Shown: piece by piece, positions 1 through 8,017 of the stretch
Position numbering within the stretch: position 1 is the first letter of the stretch
Layout of the letters: each line of letters begins with the position of its first letter
DNA from: Armatimonadota bacterium
GTDB taxonomy: Bacteria; Armatimonadota; Fimbriimonadia; Fimbriimonadales; Fimbriimonadaceae
NCBI GenBank assembly: GCA_029781035.1
Contig: JAKOXK010000017.1
Span: forward strand, 62,001 to 126,000
Direction of reading: 5' to 3'
DNA: 64,000 bases
Translations under genes and position numbers: made by a program
The notes under the pieces: generated by a model
What the model was told of the DNA's origin: nothing
Seen by the model: only the letters and a program-made list of their open reading frames with translations
Database searches by the model: none

Positions 1-690
1 GACGTTGCTCTTGTTCGTGACGTCCCAGATCTCGAGTCCACGGCCCTCGCCGCAACCGAACATGATCTGTCGCCCTGCATAAGGGCCACTCGTGTAGGTG
101 ACCGTGTTCGCGTCGTGTTGGTAGGTCGTTGTGAGCGACGGTGATCCTACTTGAACCGGATTGAGGGGGTCTTGGTTCAGGTCAAAACAGACGGTCGTCC
201 CGGTGCCATCACGCGAGCCACACGTGTAGAGGTAGCCCGACGCGGTGTCCAACGAGAGGTTGTGGTTCCGGCCGGGGCCGCTCAGGGTCCTGACCAGAGT
301 CACGACGTGATTGTCGATGTCACTGAGGTCGATGACTTGGATGCCGGTTCCTGACGTCTCCGTGACGGCGTACGCCACGTTCTTGTAGACCTTCACGTCT
401 CCCCAAGTGCTTGACGAGTGAGGGATCTCGGCGAACTTCACCGAGTTGGCCGGATCGGTGACGTCGATGAACACGACCTTGTTGTTCAAGCTGACGATGC
501 CGTATTCACGACCGGATGGTGAGACATAGCCCCAGCAGTCGTTTCCAGCCGAGGCCCCAAGTTGGCTGAGGGTGAACTGCTTGTAGAGCTTGACGTTGTA
601 CGCCTGTTGAGCCTGAGACGCGGCGCAGAGCCCACAGACCAAGACGAGTGATGCGGCCAGGACTCTGCCGCCATGAGTGAACCAAGACAT
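1..690 (-). CDS. LVIVD-repeat / choice-of-anchor B family secreted protein (3' end outside window)
   Basis: The frame starts at the ATG at 690 on the minus strand and is open to the window edge: 230 codons are visible and the C-terminus is missing. The first ~28 residues form a signal peptide (hydrophobic VLAASLVLVCGLCAA, then SQA), so the protein is probably exported. It then shows beta-propeller-like repeats with motifs such as WGDVKVYKNVAYAV, GIQVIDLSD, RNHNLSLD, YTCGSRDG and LEIWDVTN. These are typical of choice-of-anchor B (LVIVD) proteins, which are usually surface-anchored through a C-terminal segment not visible here. No enzymatic role can be assigned. It is the next gene downstream of the sugar ABC ATPase, 118 nt away, with no sign of coupling. 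Confidence 0.75.
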   Translation of the reverse strand, partial: MSWFTHGGRVLAASLVLVCGLCAASQAQQAYNVKLYKQFTLSQLGASAGNDCWGYVSPSGREYGIVSLNNKVVFIDVTDPANSVKFAEIPHSSSTWGDVKVYKNVAYAVTETSGTGIQVIDLSDIDNHVVTLVRTLSGPGRNHNLSLDTASGYLYTCGSRDGTGTTVCFDLNQDPLNPVQVGSPSLTTTYQHDANTVTYTSGPYAGRQIMFGCGEGRGLEIWDVTNKSNV

Positions 691-808
691 GAGTGAACTT
701 CTCGACCAAAAAATCAAGAGCCGGATCCACGAGGGCACCCGACCTTGCCCAAGAGGTTATCACAAAATCGTCCACATTGGTCAATTCCAGTGGACGAGTC
801 CTCATTTT

Positions 809-2284
809 CTACGCGGCACCTGGCAAGGCAAGTCTGAGCAAGCCCTCTTCCGTCGCTTCAGCCCGCGGAACCGCAGCCACAATCCGTCCTTCGTTCATCA
901 CGAGGATCCGGTCGCACACACCCATGACTTCGGGGAGTTCACTCGAAACCAGCAGAATGGCCAGTCCCCGTTCGGCAAGTCCATAGATGATCTCGTAGAT
1001 CTCGCTCTTGGCCCCTACATCGATTCCCCGGGTGGGCTCGTCCAAGAGGACGACTTTCGGTTCGCCCCCGAGCCATCGCGCTAGGATCGTCTTCTGCTGG
1101 TTCCCTCCGGAGAGGTTCTTGACGAGTTGGTCGATCGAAGGCGTCCTGATCCCCATGCGCCCCACCATCTCGTCTGCCACCCGTTTCTCAGCCCTTTCAT
1201 CGATCCAGAACTTCTGCCGCCCTGCAATGTTGATGTTCTCCTTGACTGATCGAAGTTCGATGATGCCTTCTTTCTTGCGGTCCTCAGGGCACAAAACGAT
1301 GCCGGACCGGATGGCTGACCGGGGCCCCTTGAGCGGACAGGGCCGCCCACTGACTTCAACGACACCCTTCCCTGCCCCATAGATGGCTTTTAGCAGTTCA
1401 GTCCTCCCTGCACCAACCAGGCCAAAGACACCCACGATCTCGCCCCGGTGGACAGTCAGGTCGGCCCCTGTCTTGAGTCCGGAACCTTCCAGCTTCTTGA
1501 CTTCCAGTACGGGCTCGCCGACTTCACGCGAACGGTAATGGAAGATGTCTTGGATCTTACGGCCGACCATCCGTTCGACGATCGTGTCAGTTGAGATCCC
1601 TTGCAGGGAGGAGAACGTTTCGACGTGCTTGCCGTCTCTGAGAACCGTGCATGAATCGCACACGCGCTGGATCTCGTCCATGCGGTGCGAGACGTAGAGC
1701 ACCACCTTGCCTTGCTCCTTGAGCTTGGTGATCGTGGAGAAGAGACTCTCGACCTCGCGGCTCGAGAGCGAGGACGTCGGTTCGTCGAACGCGATGACTT
1801 TCGCGTTCCGCGTGAGCGCCTTTGCGATCTCTACCATCTGTCGTTGGGCAATCGGAAGGTCGCCGACTTGAGTCGCTGGCTGCACGTCCAGGCTCAACAT
1901 GTCCAGCATCCTTTGACAGTCGCCGCGCAGTTCTTTGCGGCGAACCCAGCCAGCACTCGCAGGAAAGTGACCGAGGTAAAGGTTCTCAGCGACGCTCAGG
2001 TGGGGCACCAAGTGAAGTTCCTGGTAGATCACCGCGATGCCCTCGCGAATGGCGTGGGCTGCGTCCAGAAAGACGAGATCCCGATCGCCGAGCCCAATAT
2101 GGCCTGAATCGGGTCGGTAGACCCCACTCAGCACCTTGAGCAGAGTGCTCTTGCCGGCCCCGTTCTCACCGCACAAGGCATGGACGGAGCCTTCCGCGAC
2201 TCCGAAACTGACATCCTGGAGCGCCTGCACTCCGGGGAAACTCTTGCTGACGCTGACGAACTGCAAGAAGGGCGACTCTGCCAT
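809..2284 (-). CDS. Sugar ABC transporter ATP-binding protein (RbsA/MglA type, two ABC domains)
   Basis: This 491-residue protein has two consecutive ABC domains, the size and layout of RbsA/MglA/XylG ATPases that energise ribose, galactose or xylose uptake at the inner membrane. Domain 1 has a Walker A (GENGAGKST, residues ~39-47) and a Walker B (VIAFDEPTSSL). Domain 2 has the degenerate P-loop usual in this family (GLVGAGRTEL), the signature LSGGNQQK and Walker B VVLLDEPTRGID. The start at 2284 is preceded by AGGAG four bases upstream. The matching permease and periplasmic binding protein are not in the window: one neighbour is the LVIVD protein and the other is divergent. The substrate cannot be inferred. 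Confidence 0.93.
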   Translation of the reverse strand: MAESPFLQFVSVSKSFPGVQALQDVSFGVAEGSVHALCGENGAGKSTLLKVLSGVYRPDSGHIGLGDRDLVFLDAAHAIREGIAVIYQELHLVPHLSVAENLYLGHFPASAGWVRRKELRGDCQRMLDMLSLDVQPATQVGDLPIAQRQMVEIAKALTRNAKVIAFDEPTSSLSSREVESLFSTITKLKEQGKVVLYVSHRMDEIQRVCDSCTVLRDGKHVETFSSLQGISTDTIVERMVGRKIQDIFHYRSREVGEPVLEVKKLEGSGLKTGADLTVHRGEIVGVFGLVGAGRTELLKAIYGAGKGVVEVSGRPCPLKGPRSAIRSGIVLCPEDRKKEGIIELRSVKENINIAGRQKFWIDERAEKRVADEMVGRMGIRTPSIDQLVKNLSGGNQQKTILARWLGGEPKVVLLDEPTRGIDVGAKSEIYEIIYGLAERGLAILLVSSELPEVMGVCDRILVMNEGRIVAAVPRAEATEEGLLRLALPGAA

Positions 2285-2439
2285 GCGGCTCCTAGTTTAC
2301 GCCGAAGGGCCACTTTCGAGGTTGGTTCGCTGAGGAATTGTCCGTGCCACGCCTTCGGGTGCCAAGCGGGTCGTATGAAGGCCCCACTGTTTCTGAGCGC
2401 AGCACGGATCAGGCGTAGCAAGAAGTGAGGCCCTCGCTC

Positions 2440-3924
2440 ATGATCATTGATCGATTCGTACTTGTGTTTGGCAGTTGTCTTGTCCTCAACTCGGTGGGGA
2501 TGGGATCGGGGCCGCTGGGCCACGTCGTGATGGCCCGGCACGTGCTCGAGCAGATCCAGTCCGGTGCCATTACAGCACCGGCGGAGCTTAAGGCGATCTT
2601 GAAGGATCCTGACGCGGCTCGCGCCTATTGCGGTGGCGCCGTTGGGCCGGATCTCGACGATGACACACACTACAAGAGGACCAGCGAACTCCCGGCGCGG
2701 ATGTTGGCCACTGCACGCAAAGACCTCGCTTCCGCGCAGAAGGCCAAGAGCCCGGCTCGGATCAAGGCCGCCAACCTAGAGATCGCTTTCTCCTATGGTT
2801 GGCTGAACCACTGTGCGGCTGACCTCAGCATCCACCCTGGGATCAACGCGGTGACAGGGGACACGTTCCGCTACAACAGCCTCGCAGGGCAAGCCCAACA
2901 CGCCCAAATCGAGGGCCAGTACACAGCGTTCCTCAGCCACGGGAAGCCCCTGCCCGCTTATGACCCGATGATCCCGGCCGAGTTCGTCCATCGGACAACA
3001 TCGATCTCGTTGGCCGACATCGACGCGGGGGCAAAGGGACTGGCCTCGAAAGCGGGATATGAGCGGACATACGCCGAGACCGCGGGATACCCACAGGACA
3101 TGAGCAAGGCCTTCAAGGCCGCGGAAGACGCCGCAATGAGCGACAATGGAGCGTTCATCCGAAACCCGGTGGTGTTCAAAGACTGGGATTTGGATTGCGG
3201 GAAGATATCGACGGCCGAGTTCGAGACGCTGCGGGAGGCTACGATGCGTGCGAACGGGGGAAAGCTACCCGCGAACTGGGGCGCAATGTACCTGTCGTGG
3301 GACGCTCGCACAAACGGACTTGTGCTTGACAAAAAGATCAAAGTCATGACTGGGATCCTGGGGGGTGCCGGCGCTCCACCCCGGGTCGTCGTTCAAAAAC
3401 CCAACGTTCCGAAGACGGCGATCCCCAAAGGTGGTGCCTGGGTGCTCCAAAGCACGAGTTTCACGACCCAGAAGGTGGACGTTGGATTCGTCGAGAAGAA
3501 CAAGGTCGCTGAAACCGGATCGGACGGCATGGGCTCGCAGCAGTCGACGTTTGGCCACCCGGATCCCAGCATCTTTGTGACCGTGAGGATCAAGGTTGCT
3601 TGGACACAGCCGGAACGCACATTGATCCCGGGTAAGACCTATCGGATGCGGTTCGCGATTCTCGATGCCGGCAGCGATGACCCCCACGGGCTCTTCTTGG
3701 GTGGCAACGGCAGCCTCGGTTCGAACTGCCCGGCGCTCGGGGATGTTTGGTACGGCCCCCATGCCTCGATCGATCTTAAGAACAAGGTACTGCAAGGCGA
3801 ACAGATTGCAGACTGGACCCCGAGGTCCGCTCCCGTCGGGTCTGAAATGGTCTTGACCGCCACGTGGACCGTCGGAATGCGCGGCGCTTACTTCACTTAC
3901 CTCTACAAGTTTGTCGAGAAATGA
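2440..3924 (+). CDS. Secreted zinc-dependent phospholipase C-like protein
   Basis: The ATG at 2440 (TGAGG ten bases upstream) gives 494 residues; an in-frame GTG at 2425 is an alternative. The N-terminus is a signal peptide. The first ~250 residues are rich in His/Asp motifs in the order expected for the zinc-dependent phospholipase C fold (GHVVMARH, GPDLDDDTH, WLNHCAADLSIHPG). In that family such residues bind zinc and cut phospholipids. The C-terminal ~180 residues look beta-rich and end in a segment with VTVRIKVAW and MRFAILDAGSDDP, resembling an Ig-like domain of unknown role. Family assignment rests on the histidine pattern and is moderate. The gene is divergent from the ABC ATPase, with 155 nt between them. 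Confidence 0.6.
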   Translation: MIIDRFVLVFGSCLVLNSVGMGSGPLGHVVMARHVLEQIQSGAITAPAELKAILKDPDAARAYCGGAVGPDLDDDTHYKRTSELPARMLATARKDLASAQKAKSPARIKAANLEIAFSYGWLNHCAADLSIHPGINAVTGDTFRYNSLAGQAQHAQIEGQYTAFLSHGKPLPAYDPMIPAEFVHRTTSISLADIDAGAKGLASKAGYERTYAETAGYPQDMSKAFKAAEDAAMSDNGAFIRNPVVFKDWDLDCGKISTAEFETLREATMRANGGKLPANWGAMYLSWDARTNGLVLDKKIKVMTGILGGAGAPPRVVVQKPNVPKTAIPKGGAWVLQSTSFTTQKVDVGFVEKNKVAETGSDGMGSQQSTFGHPDPSIFVTVRIKVAWTQPERTLIPGKTYRMRFAILDAGSDDPHGLFLGGNGSLGSNCPALGDVWYGPHASIDLKNKVLQGEQIADWTPRSAPVGSEMVLTATWTVGMRGAYFTYLYKFVEK

Positions 3925-4055
3925 GGCGGTCACGTTGGAAGCTGAGGGACAAGTTCATCTTGGGCCATGGGAAGCATCCACCAATGGGTCGGTCGCCAGT
4001 GCGATCGTCGGCCCAATCCCCGACCTCTCTTGGAGTGACCGGGTAAACCTCAGGC

Positions 4056-5978
4056 ATGCTTGCACTCTCGGTATTGGCTCTTGTAGCGGCCTTGCCGCAA
4101 CAGACGTTTCGGCTTGGCGATATCGACCTTTCGGCCGTCAGTCAAGGCTGGGGGGTTGCTCACAAGGACGTGAGCGTGGACGGGCATCCGCTCACGATCG
4201 GAGGCACTCAATACGCGCACGGTGTCGGCACCCACGCTGTGAGCCAACTGACCCTTTCCCTCGATGGCAAGGCGATCCAGTTCGATGCATGGGTCGGCCT
4301 CGATGATGAAGCCCTACAAGAGGGCAGCGTGGACTTTCACGTGGTCTGTGACGGAAAGGAGAAGTGGTCTTCCGGTGTCATGAGGAAAGGCGAGCCTGCA
4401 AAGCACGTCACCGTAGACCTGCGCGGCGTCAAGACCCTTTACCTTAAGGTTGGGGACGGTGGTGACGACATCAATTATGACCATGCCGACTGGGCTGACG
4501 CCGTCGTCAAATATGACGGTAAGCCGCCCAAGCCACAGCAGACCGTGAAAGAGAAACCCTACATCCTAACTCCGAAAGCACCCCATACACCGCGAATAAA
4601 CGGGCCCGTGGTCTTGGGGGCCCGGCCTGGTCGCGAGTTCGTCTGGCGCATTCCTGCAACGGGTGACCGACCGATGGCCTTTTCGGCCGAGATCCTGCCA
4701 TCCACACTCAAGTTGGATCCAGTGACGGGCGTGGTCTCTGGCACCACGCCGAACGCAGGAACGTACACCATAAGGTTTGGTGCGAAGAACCGGTTGGGCG
4801 AGGACCACCGTGACATCCGTCTGACCGTTGGAGACAGAATCGCCCTGACCCCACCTATGGGTTGGAACAGTTGGAACTGCTTTGCGACGGCCGTGGACGA
4901 TGCGAAAGTCCGCTTGGCCGCCGATGCCTTTGTGAAAGCGGGTCTGGTCGACCATGGCTGGCAGTACGTGAACATCGACGACTGCTGGTCGGTGATCCCC
5001 CACTCCAACGACCCCGTTCTTGGTGGACCCACCCGCAACGAAGACGGCACTATCCGGACGAACAAGAAGTTTCCGGACATGAAGTCGCTGACGACGTACA
5101 TCCATTCGATGGGGCTCCGTGCGGGCATCTACTCCTCTCCTGGCCCCACAACCTGCGGCGGCTACACGTCGACATACGGTCATGAACTCCAGGACGCCCA
5201 GCAGTGGGCCAACTGGGGGTTCGACTACATCAAATACGACTGGTGCAGCTACAGCGAGATCCTCAAGCCGGAGGGCTTGGACAACCTTCAGAAACCCTAC
5301 AAGGACATGCAGGCTGCGCTGGCGCAAGTGAACCGCGACATCGTGTACAGCCTTTGCCAATACGGGATGGGCGACGTCTGGAAGTGGGGCGAGTCGGTCA
5401 ACGGCAACTGCTGGAGAACTACCGGCGACATTGGAGACTCATGGTCCAGCATGAGCAGCATCGGGTTCAGCCAAGACGGGCACGAGAAGTATGCCGGACC
5501 AGGTCATTGGAACGACCCCGACATGCTCGTGGTCGGCTGGGTCGGATGGGGCCCGCAACTCCACCCGACAAGGCTCACACCCAGCGAGCAGTACACCCAC
5601 ATCACCCTGTGGAGCCTTCTTTCCGCTCCGCTGCTGATCGGTTGCGACCTCACCAAACTCGATGACTTCACGCTCAACCTACTGACCAACGACGAGGTGC
5701 TGGCCGTCGATCAGGATCCCTTGGGTCAGCCGGCGCACCGGGTCTCGGCCAAAGAGGGAATCGAGGTCTGGGCGCGTCCACTGGCGGACGGAACCAAGGC
5801 GGTGGGCTTGTTCAACCGGAACGATGAGGCAACGACCGTCGTCTTCCGACCTAGCGAAGTCGGGCTGCCCGGTTCGCACCTGATCCGCGATCTTTGGCGC
5901 CAGAAAGGCCTGGGAAGCTTCAGCGAGGTCATGTTCACCATCCGTGCCCACGGGTGCGAGCTCCTCAAAGTGAAGTAG
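4056..5978 (+). CDS. GH27 alpha-galactosidase with N-terminal NPCBM domain
   Basis: This secreted 640-residue enzyme has a short hydrophobic leader (MLALSVLALVAALPQ). An NPCBM carbohydrate-binding domain follows at ~20-155 (GGTQYAHGVGTHAVS, LYLKVGDGGDD), then a putative Ig-like domain at ~185-262 (KLDPVTGVVSGTTPNAGTY). The GH27 barrel follows, with PMGWNSWN at ~267, IDDCW, the nucleophile Asp395 in IKYDWC and the acid/base Asp458 in TTGDIGDSW. A C-terminal beta domain closes the protein. GH27 members hydrolyse terminal alpha-galactosides, or less often alpha-N-acetylgalactosaminides. No ribosome-binding site is evident before the ATG. A strong hairpin follows the stop codon. It probably processes plant galactans or galactomannans outside the cytoplasm. 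Confidence 0.93.
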   Translation: MLALSVLALVAALPQQTFRLGDIDLSAVSQGWGVAHKDVSVDGHPLTIGGTQYAHGVGTHAVSQLTLSLDGKAIQFDAWVGLDDEALQEGSVDFHVVCDGKEKWSSGVMRKGEPAKHVTVDLRGVKTLYLKVGDGGDDINYDHADWADAVVKYDGKPPKPQQTVKEKPYILTPKAPHTPRINGPVVLGARPGREFVWRIPATGDRPMAFSAEILPSTLKLDPVTGVVSGTTPNAGTYTIRFGAKNRLGEDHRDIRLTVGDRIALTPPMGWNSWNCFATAVDDAKVRLAADAFVKAGLVDHGWQYVNIDDCWSVIPHSNDPVLGGPTRNEDGTIRTNKKFPDMKSLTTYIHSMGLRAGIYSSPGPTTCGGYTSTYGHELQDAQQWANWGFDYIKYDWCSYSEILKPEGLDNLQKPYKDMQAALAQVNRDIVYSLCQYGMGDVWKWGESVNGNCWRTTGDIGDSWSSMSSIGFSQDGHEKYAGPGHWNDPDMLVVGWVGWGPQLHPTRLTPSEQYTHITLWSLLSAPLLIGCDLTKLDDFTLNLLTNDEVLAVDQDPLGQPAHRVSAKEGIEVWARPLADGTKAVGLFNRNDEATTVVFRPSEVGLPGSHLIRDLWRQKGLGSFSEVMFTIRAHGCELLKVK

Positions 5979-5984
5979 AACAAA

Positions 5985-6014
5985 GTTCGGGGCAGTCGGT
6001 CGACTGCCCCGAAC
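5985..6014. terminator. Strong hairpin between convergent genes (bidirectional terminator)
   Basis: A perfect 14-bp inverted repeat (GTTCGGGGCAGTCG and its complement) with a 2-nt loop lies 7 bp after the alpha-galactosidase stop and 27 bp before the stop of the convergent sigma-like gene. The minus-strand side is followed by a T-rich stretch (ACTTTGTTCT); the plus side has no clear U-tract. It is therefore a better intrinsic terminator for the minus-strand operon. Confidence 0.75.
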
Positions 6015-6040
6015 GCTGACAGGTGCGACGACCCGTTTCT

Positions 6041-6877
6041 TCAGGCCACGTACGCGTCCGCCGTCAGGGACGGGATTCGGCCACGTTTGGCCAGTGTTGG
6101 GTCGTGAAGGACTTGAGCCATGGCTGGCCTCGACTTGAGCGCGCTGAGAAGTTCCTCACCGACTTCGGACCAATGAGCTGCCAAAAGCTCCTCGTCCGCG
6201 CCTGCTTCCATGAGTCCTCGCTTGAGGGCTGACCGGATCTCGCTCAAATAGACCTCGATACGGCCCGCACTCATCGGCCGCTGACCTTCGCGGGCAGCAT
6301 CGGCGGCCAAGACTTCTGCGAGGCGCAGAGTGTAAGAGTGAGTCTTCTCTTTGGCCTTTCGGGGAGTAGCCCAGGTCGCCTGCAAGACTCTGCGGTGCGG
6401 GTGGCTCAGGGCCTGCCATAGGGCGACGCCGACCTCGTCCAAGACCTCACGGGCATGGCGTACTTCATCGACGTCCCGGCCCAGGCAGTCTTCAAACTCG
6501 CGGACAGCGTTGGGATCGGCAACTTGTGCAGACCAGTCGGCCCCGTCCTCCATGACACTCGACACGGCCGCCGCGTTCTGCGATTGCCGGACGGCCTCGA
6601 CACAGGACGACTTGAGTGCCAGGTAAAGCCGGCTGTTCACTAGTTCCAACAGATCCATCGCTGAATCTGGTGCATCCACGATTCGATGGAAATACTTCAC
6701 GAGGCGGTACTCGAACTGCGTCAAGGCGTCGCAGACAAGTTCGCGGTCGGTGAGCTTGGATGCCAGGATCCTCGTGGCCCGTGCCAGGACAAGGTACCAA
6801 AGGTGCTCCACACCCTTCACGAGGACGTCCTCCAGTTCCTCGCGGTTTCTCAACAAGCTGTTCACGTTGGCCGACAT
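6041..6877 (-). CDS. Sigma-70/ECF-like protein of uncertain function
   Basis: The longest frame begins at 6976, but an AGGAG motif stands seven bases before the ATG at 6877, which gives 278 residues (MSANVNSLL...). The N-terminal half has a helical block (FEYRLVKYFHRIVDAPDSAMDLLELV) reminiscent of sigma region 2. A later block (HRRVLQATW ... LAEVLA ... AGRIEVYLSEIRSALKRGL) reads like a region 4 helix-turn-helix. This resemblance is by eye and weak: key aromatic residues of region 2.3 are not obvious. It is the last gene of a three-gene minus-strand operon after a TPR protein and a small secreted protein. It might be a divergent alternative sigma factor or simply an all-helical protein. Confidence 0.55.
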   Translation of the reverse strand: MSANVNSLLRNREELEDVLVKGVEHLWYLVLARATRILASKLTDRELVCDALTQFEYRLVKYFHRIVDAPDSAMDLLELVNSRLYLALKSSCVEAVRQSQNAAAVSSVMEDGADWSAQVADPNAVREFEDCLGRDVDEVRHAREVLDEVGVALWQALSHPHRRVLQATWATPRKAKEKTHSYTLRLAEVLAADAAREGQRPMSAGRIEVYLSEIRSALKRGLMEAGADEELLAAHWSEVGEELLSALKSRPAMAQVLHDPTLAKRGRIPSLTADAYVA

Positions 6878-6906
6878 GTCAGTTCTCCTCTTTCTGTCAG
6901 CCAGGG

Positions 6907-7092
6907 CTACTTGCCGCCTTCCTTCTGTTCTCCGGTGTCCCCACCCGCGCCCAAGGTCGCCACAGCGGCTTGGCACGGGCTGGACTGCATCATCGACTTG
7001 GTTCCTGTGGTGGTGGCGCCGTCAGATTGGGCGTTGGCCCATACCGCGACAAAGGCGCTGAAGGCGAGGAGGACGATCAGTTTCAGTTTCAT
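6907..7092 (-). CDS. Small secreted protein of unknown function
   Basis: This 61-residue protein has a clear signal peptide (MKLKLIVLLAFSAFVAVWANAQ) with probable cleavage after ANA. The mature part is only about 40 residues, Gly/Ser/Thr-rich, with a single cysteine (SSPCQAAV) and a charged tail (GEQKEGGK). The AAGGA motif 11-15 bases upstream and the placement between two genes on the same strand (29 nt to the sigma-like gene, 36 nt from the TPR gene) support it as a real gene. No family is recognised. If the neighbouring protein is a sigma factor, this could be a secreted signal or cell-envelope component of the same circuit, but that is speculation. Confidence 0.65.
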   Translation of the reverse strand: MKLKLIVLLAFSAFVAVWANAQSDGATTTGTKSMMQSSPCQAAVATLGAGGDTGEQKEGGK

Positions 7093-7128
7093 TGCCTTGT
7101 TTCCTTGGTGATGGTGTTCTCTATCGGA

Positions 7129-7863
7129 TCAGACGATTTGATCCAGTTCAGGATACATCGGTTTGTACTCACGGAGCCATTGGTCATAGCGGTCCAAGTC
7201 AATCTTCCGGGCTGCTTCAACATGTTCCAGAGCGACGGTCTTGTCTCCCAGTAAGAGCGAAAGGTGAGCGAGACGCATATGGCGGTTCAGCCTCATGCCA
7301 TCGTCCTGCAGTCCCTCCAACGAAAGGGCCAACTCCTCCCGCGCCTCGTCGAGCCGCCCGAGTCGCCGGAGGATTCCTGCAAGGTTGAGACGGACCATGG
7401 ACAGGTATCGAGCCCATTGGGCTGGCGAGAACGGCCCCTCAATCGTGGCGTGACGAGGAGAGATCCGGCCGGTGTTTCCATTCGGTCGGTGAGCCAGCAT
7501 GTCTGAAATCAGGTCGCGATGTTCAGCGATCGAGGCATCGTCGTCCCTGTTCAGGAGGTCGCGCGCGTTCGCAATGTCAATGCTGGTGGGCCAGTAGATC
7601 CCATGGGCCCTGCAGAACAGCTCTCCCAGCCGCACGGCGTTTTCATGATCGCCTTCCAGATAATGGGCTTTGACCGCAAACGAAAGCAGTTCGGCCGCAC
7701 GGCTCGACAGCCTTGGAGCATCGCGCCTATTGTCGATGACGGCATCAGCGAGCTCCGGAAACATCGCCGCCATTTGCCGGTCTCCTTCGCTCACAGGAAT
7801 AGGATCTCCCTGGCTGGTGAAGACGATTCCCTCGCGCTTGGCATGTCCGAACATGTCTGTCAT
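7129..7863 (-). CDS. TPR-like helical repeat protein
   Basis: This 244-residue cytoplasmic protein has no signal peptide and repeated helix pairs of TPR type, e.g. ELLSFAVKAHYLEGDHENAVRLGELF, LNLAGILRRLGRLDEAREELALSL and LAHLSLLLGDKTVALEHVEAA. TPR proteins serve as docking scaffolds, and no catalytic domain is visible. It is the first gene of the minus-strand trio with the small secreted protein and the sigma-like protein. A perfect 16-bp palindrome lies 11 bp before the ATG. There is no good ribosome-binding site; the ATG three codons in (7854) is an alternative start. In several bacterial regulatory cassettes TPR proteins partner with sigma factors, which makes a regulatory trio plausible but unproven. 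Confidence 0.75.
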   Translation of the reverse strand: MTDMFGHAKREGIVFTSQGDPIPVSEGDRQMAAMFPELADAVIDNRRDAPRLSSRAAELLSFAVKAHYLEGDHENAVRLGELFCRAHGIYWPTSIDIANARDLLNRDDDASIAEHRDLISDMLAHRPNGNTGRISPRHATIEGPFSPAQWARYLSMVRLNLAGILRRLGRLDEAREELALSLEGLQDDGMRLNRHMRLAHLSLLLGDKTVALEHVEAARKIDLDRYDQWLREYKPMYPELDQIV

Positions 7864-7874
7864 CGCTGTGTCTG

Positions 7875-7890
7875 TTCCGTCTAGACGGAA
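7875..7890. promoter_or_regulatory. Perfect 16-bp palindrome upstream of the TPR/sigma-like operon (candidate operator)
   Basis: TTCCGTCTAGACGGAA is perfectly self-complementary and sits 11 bp before the first start codon of the 7863-6041 operon. A site this long and close to the start is typical of a dimeric repressor or activator operator. No loop is available, so an RNA hairpin is less likely than protein binding. Confidence 0.5.
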
Positions 7891-8017
7891 GGTAATCGAA
7901 ATCCTTACGTTCTGCTCTAGGACTGTTGGCCCGAGTTCCTCCGGCGTAACCGGTACGTCCTCCTCGGGGCCCAGTTCACGCTACCGATGCAGACCACTGC
8001 CCTGTATGCTCTCATCC

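Noticed and set aside
3265-3933. 222-codon minus-strand frame
   Set aside because: Antisense to the phospholipase-like gene, no recognisable domain.
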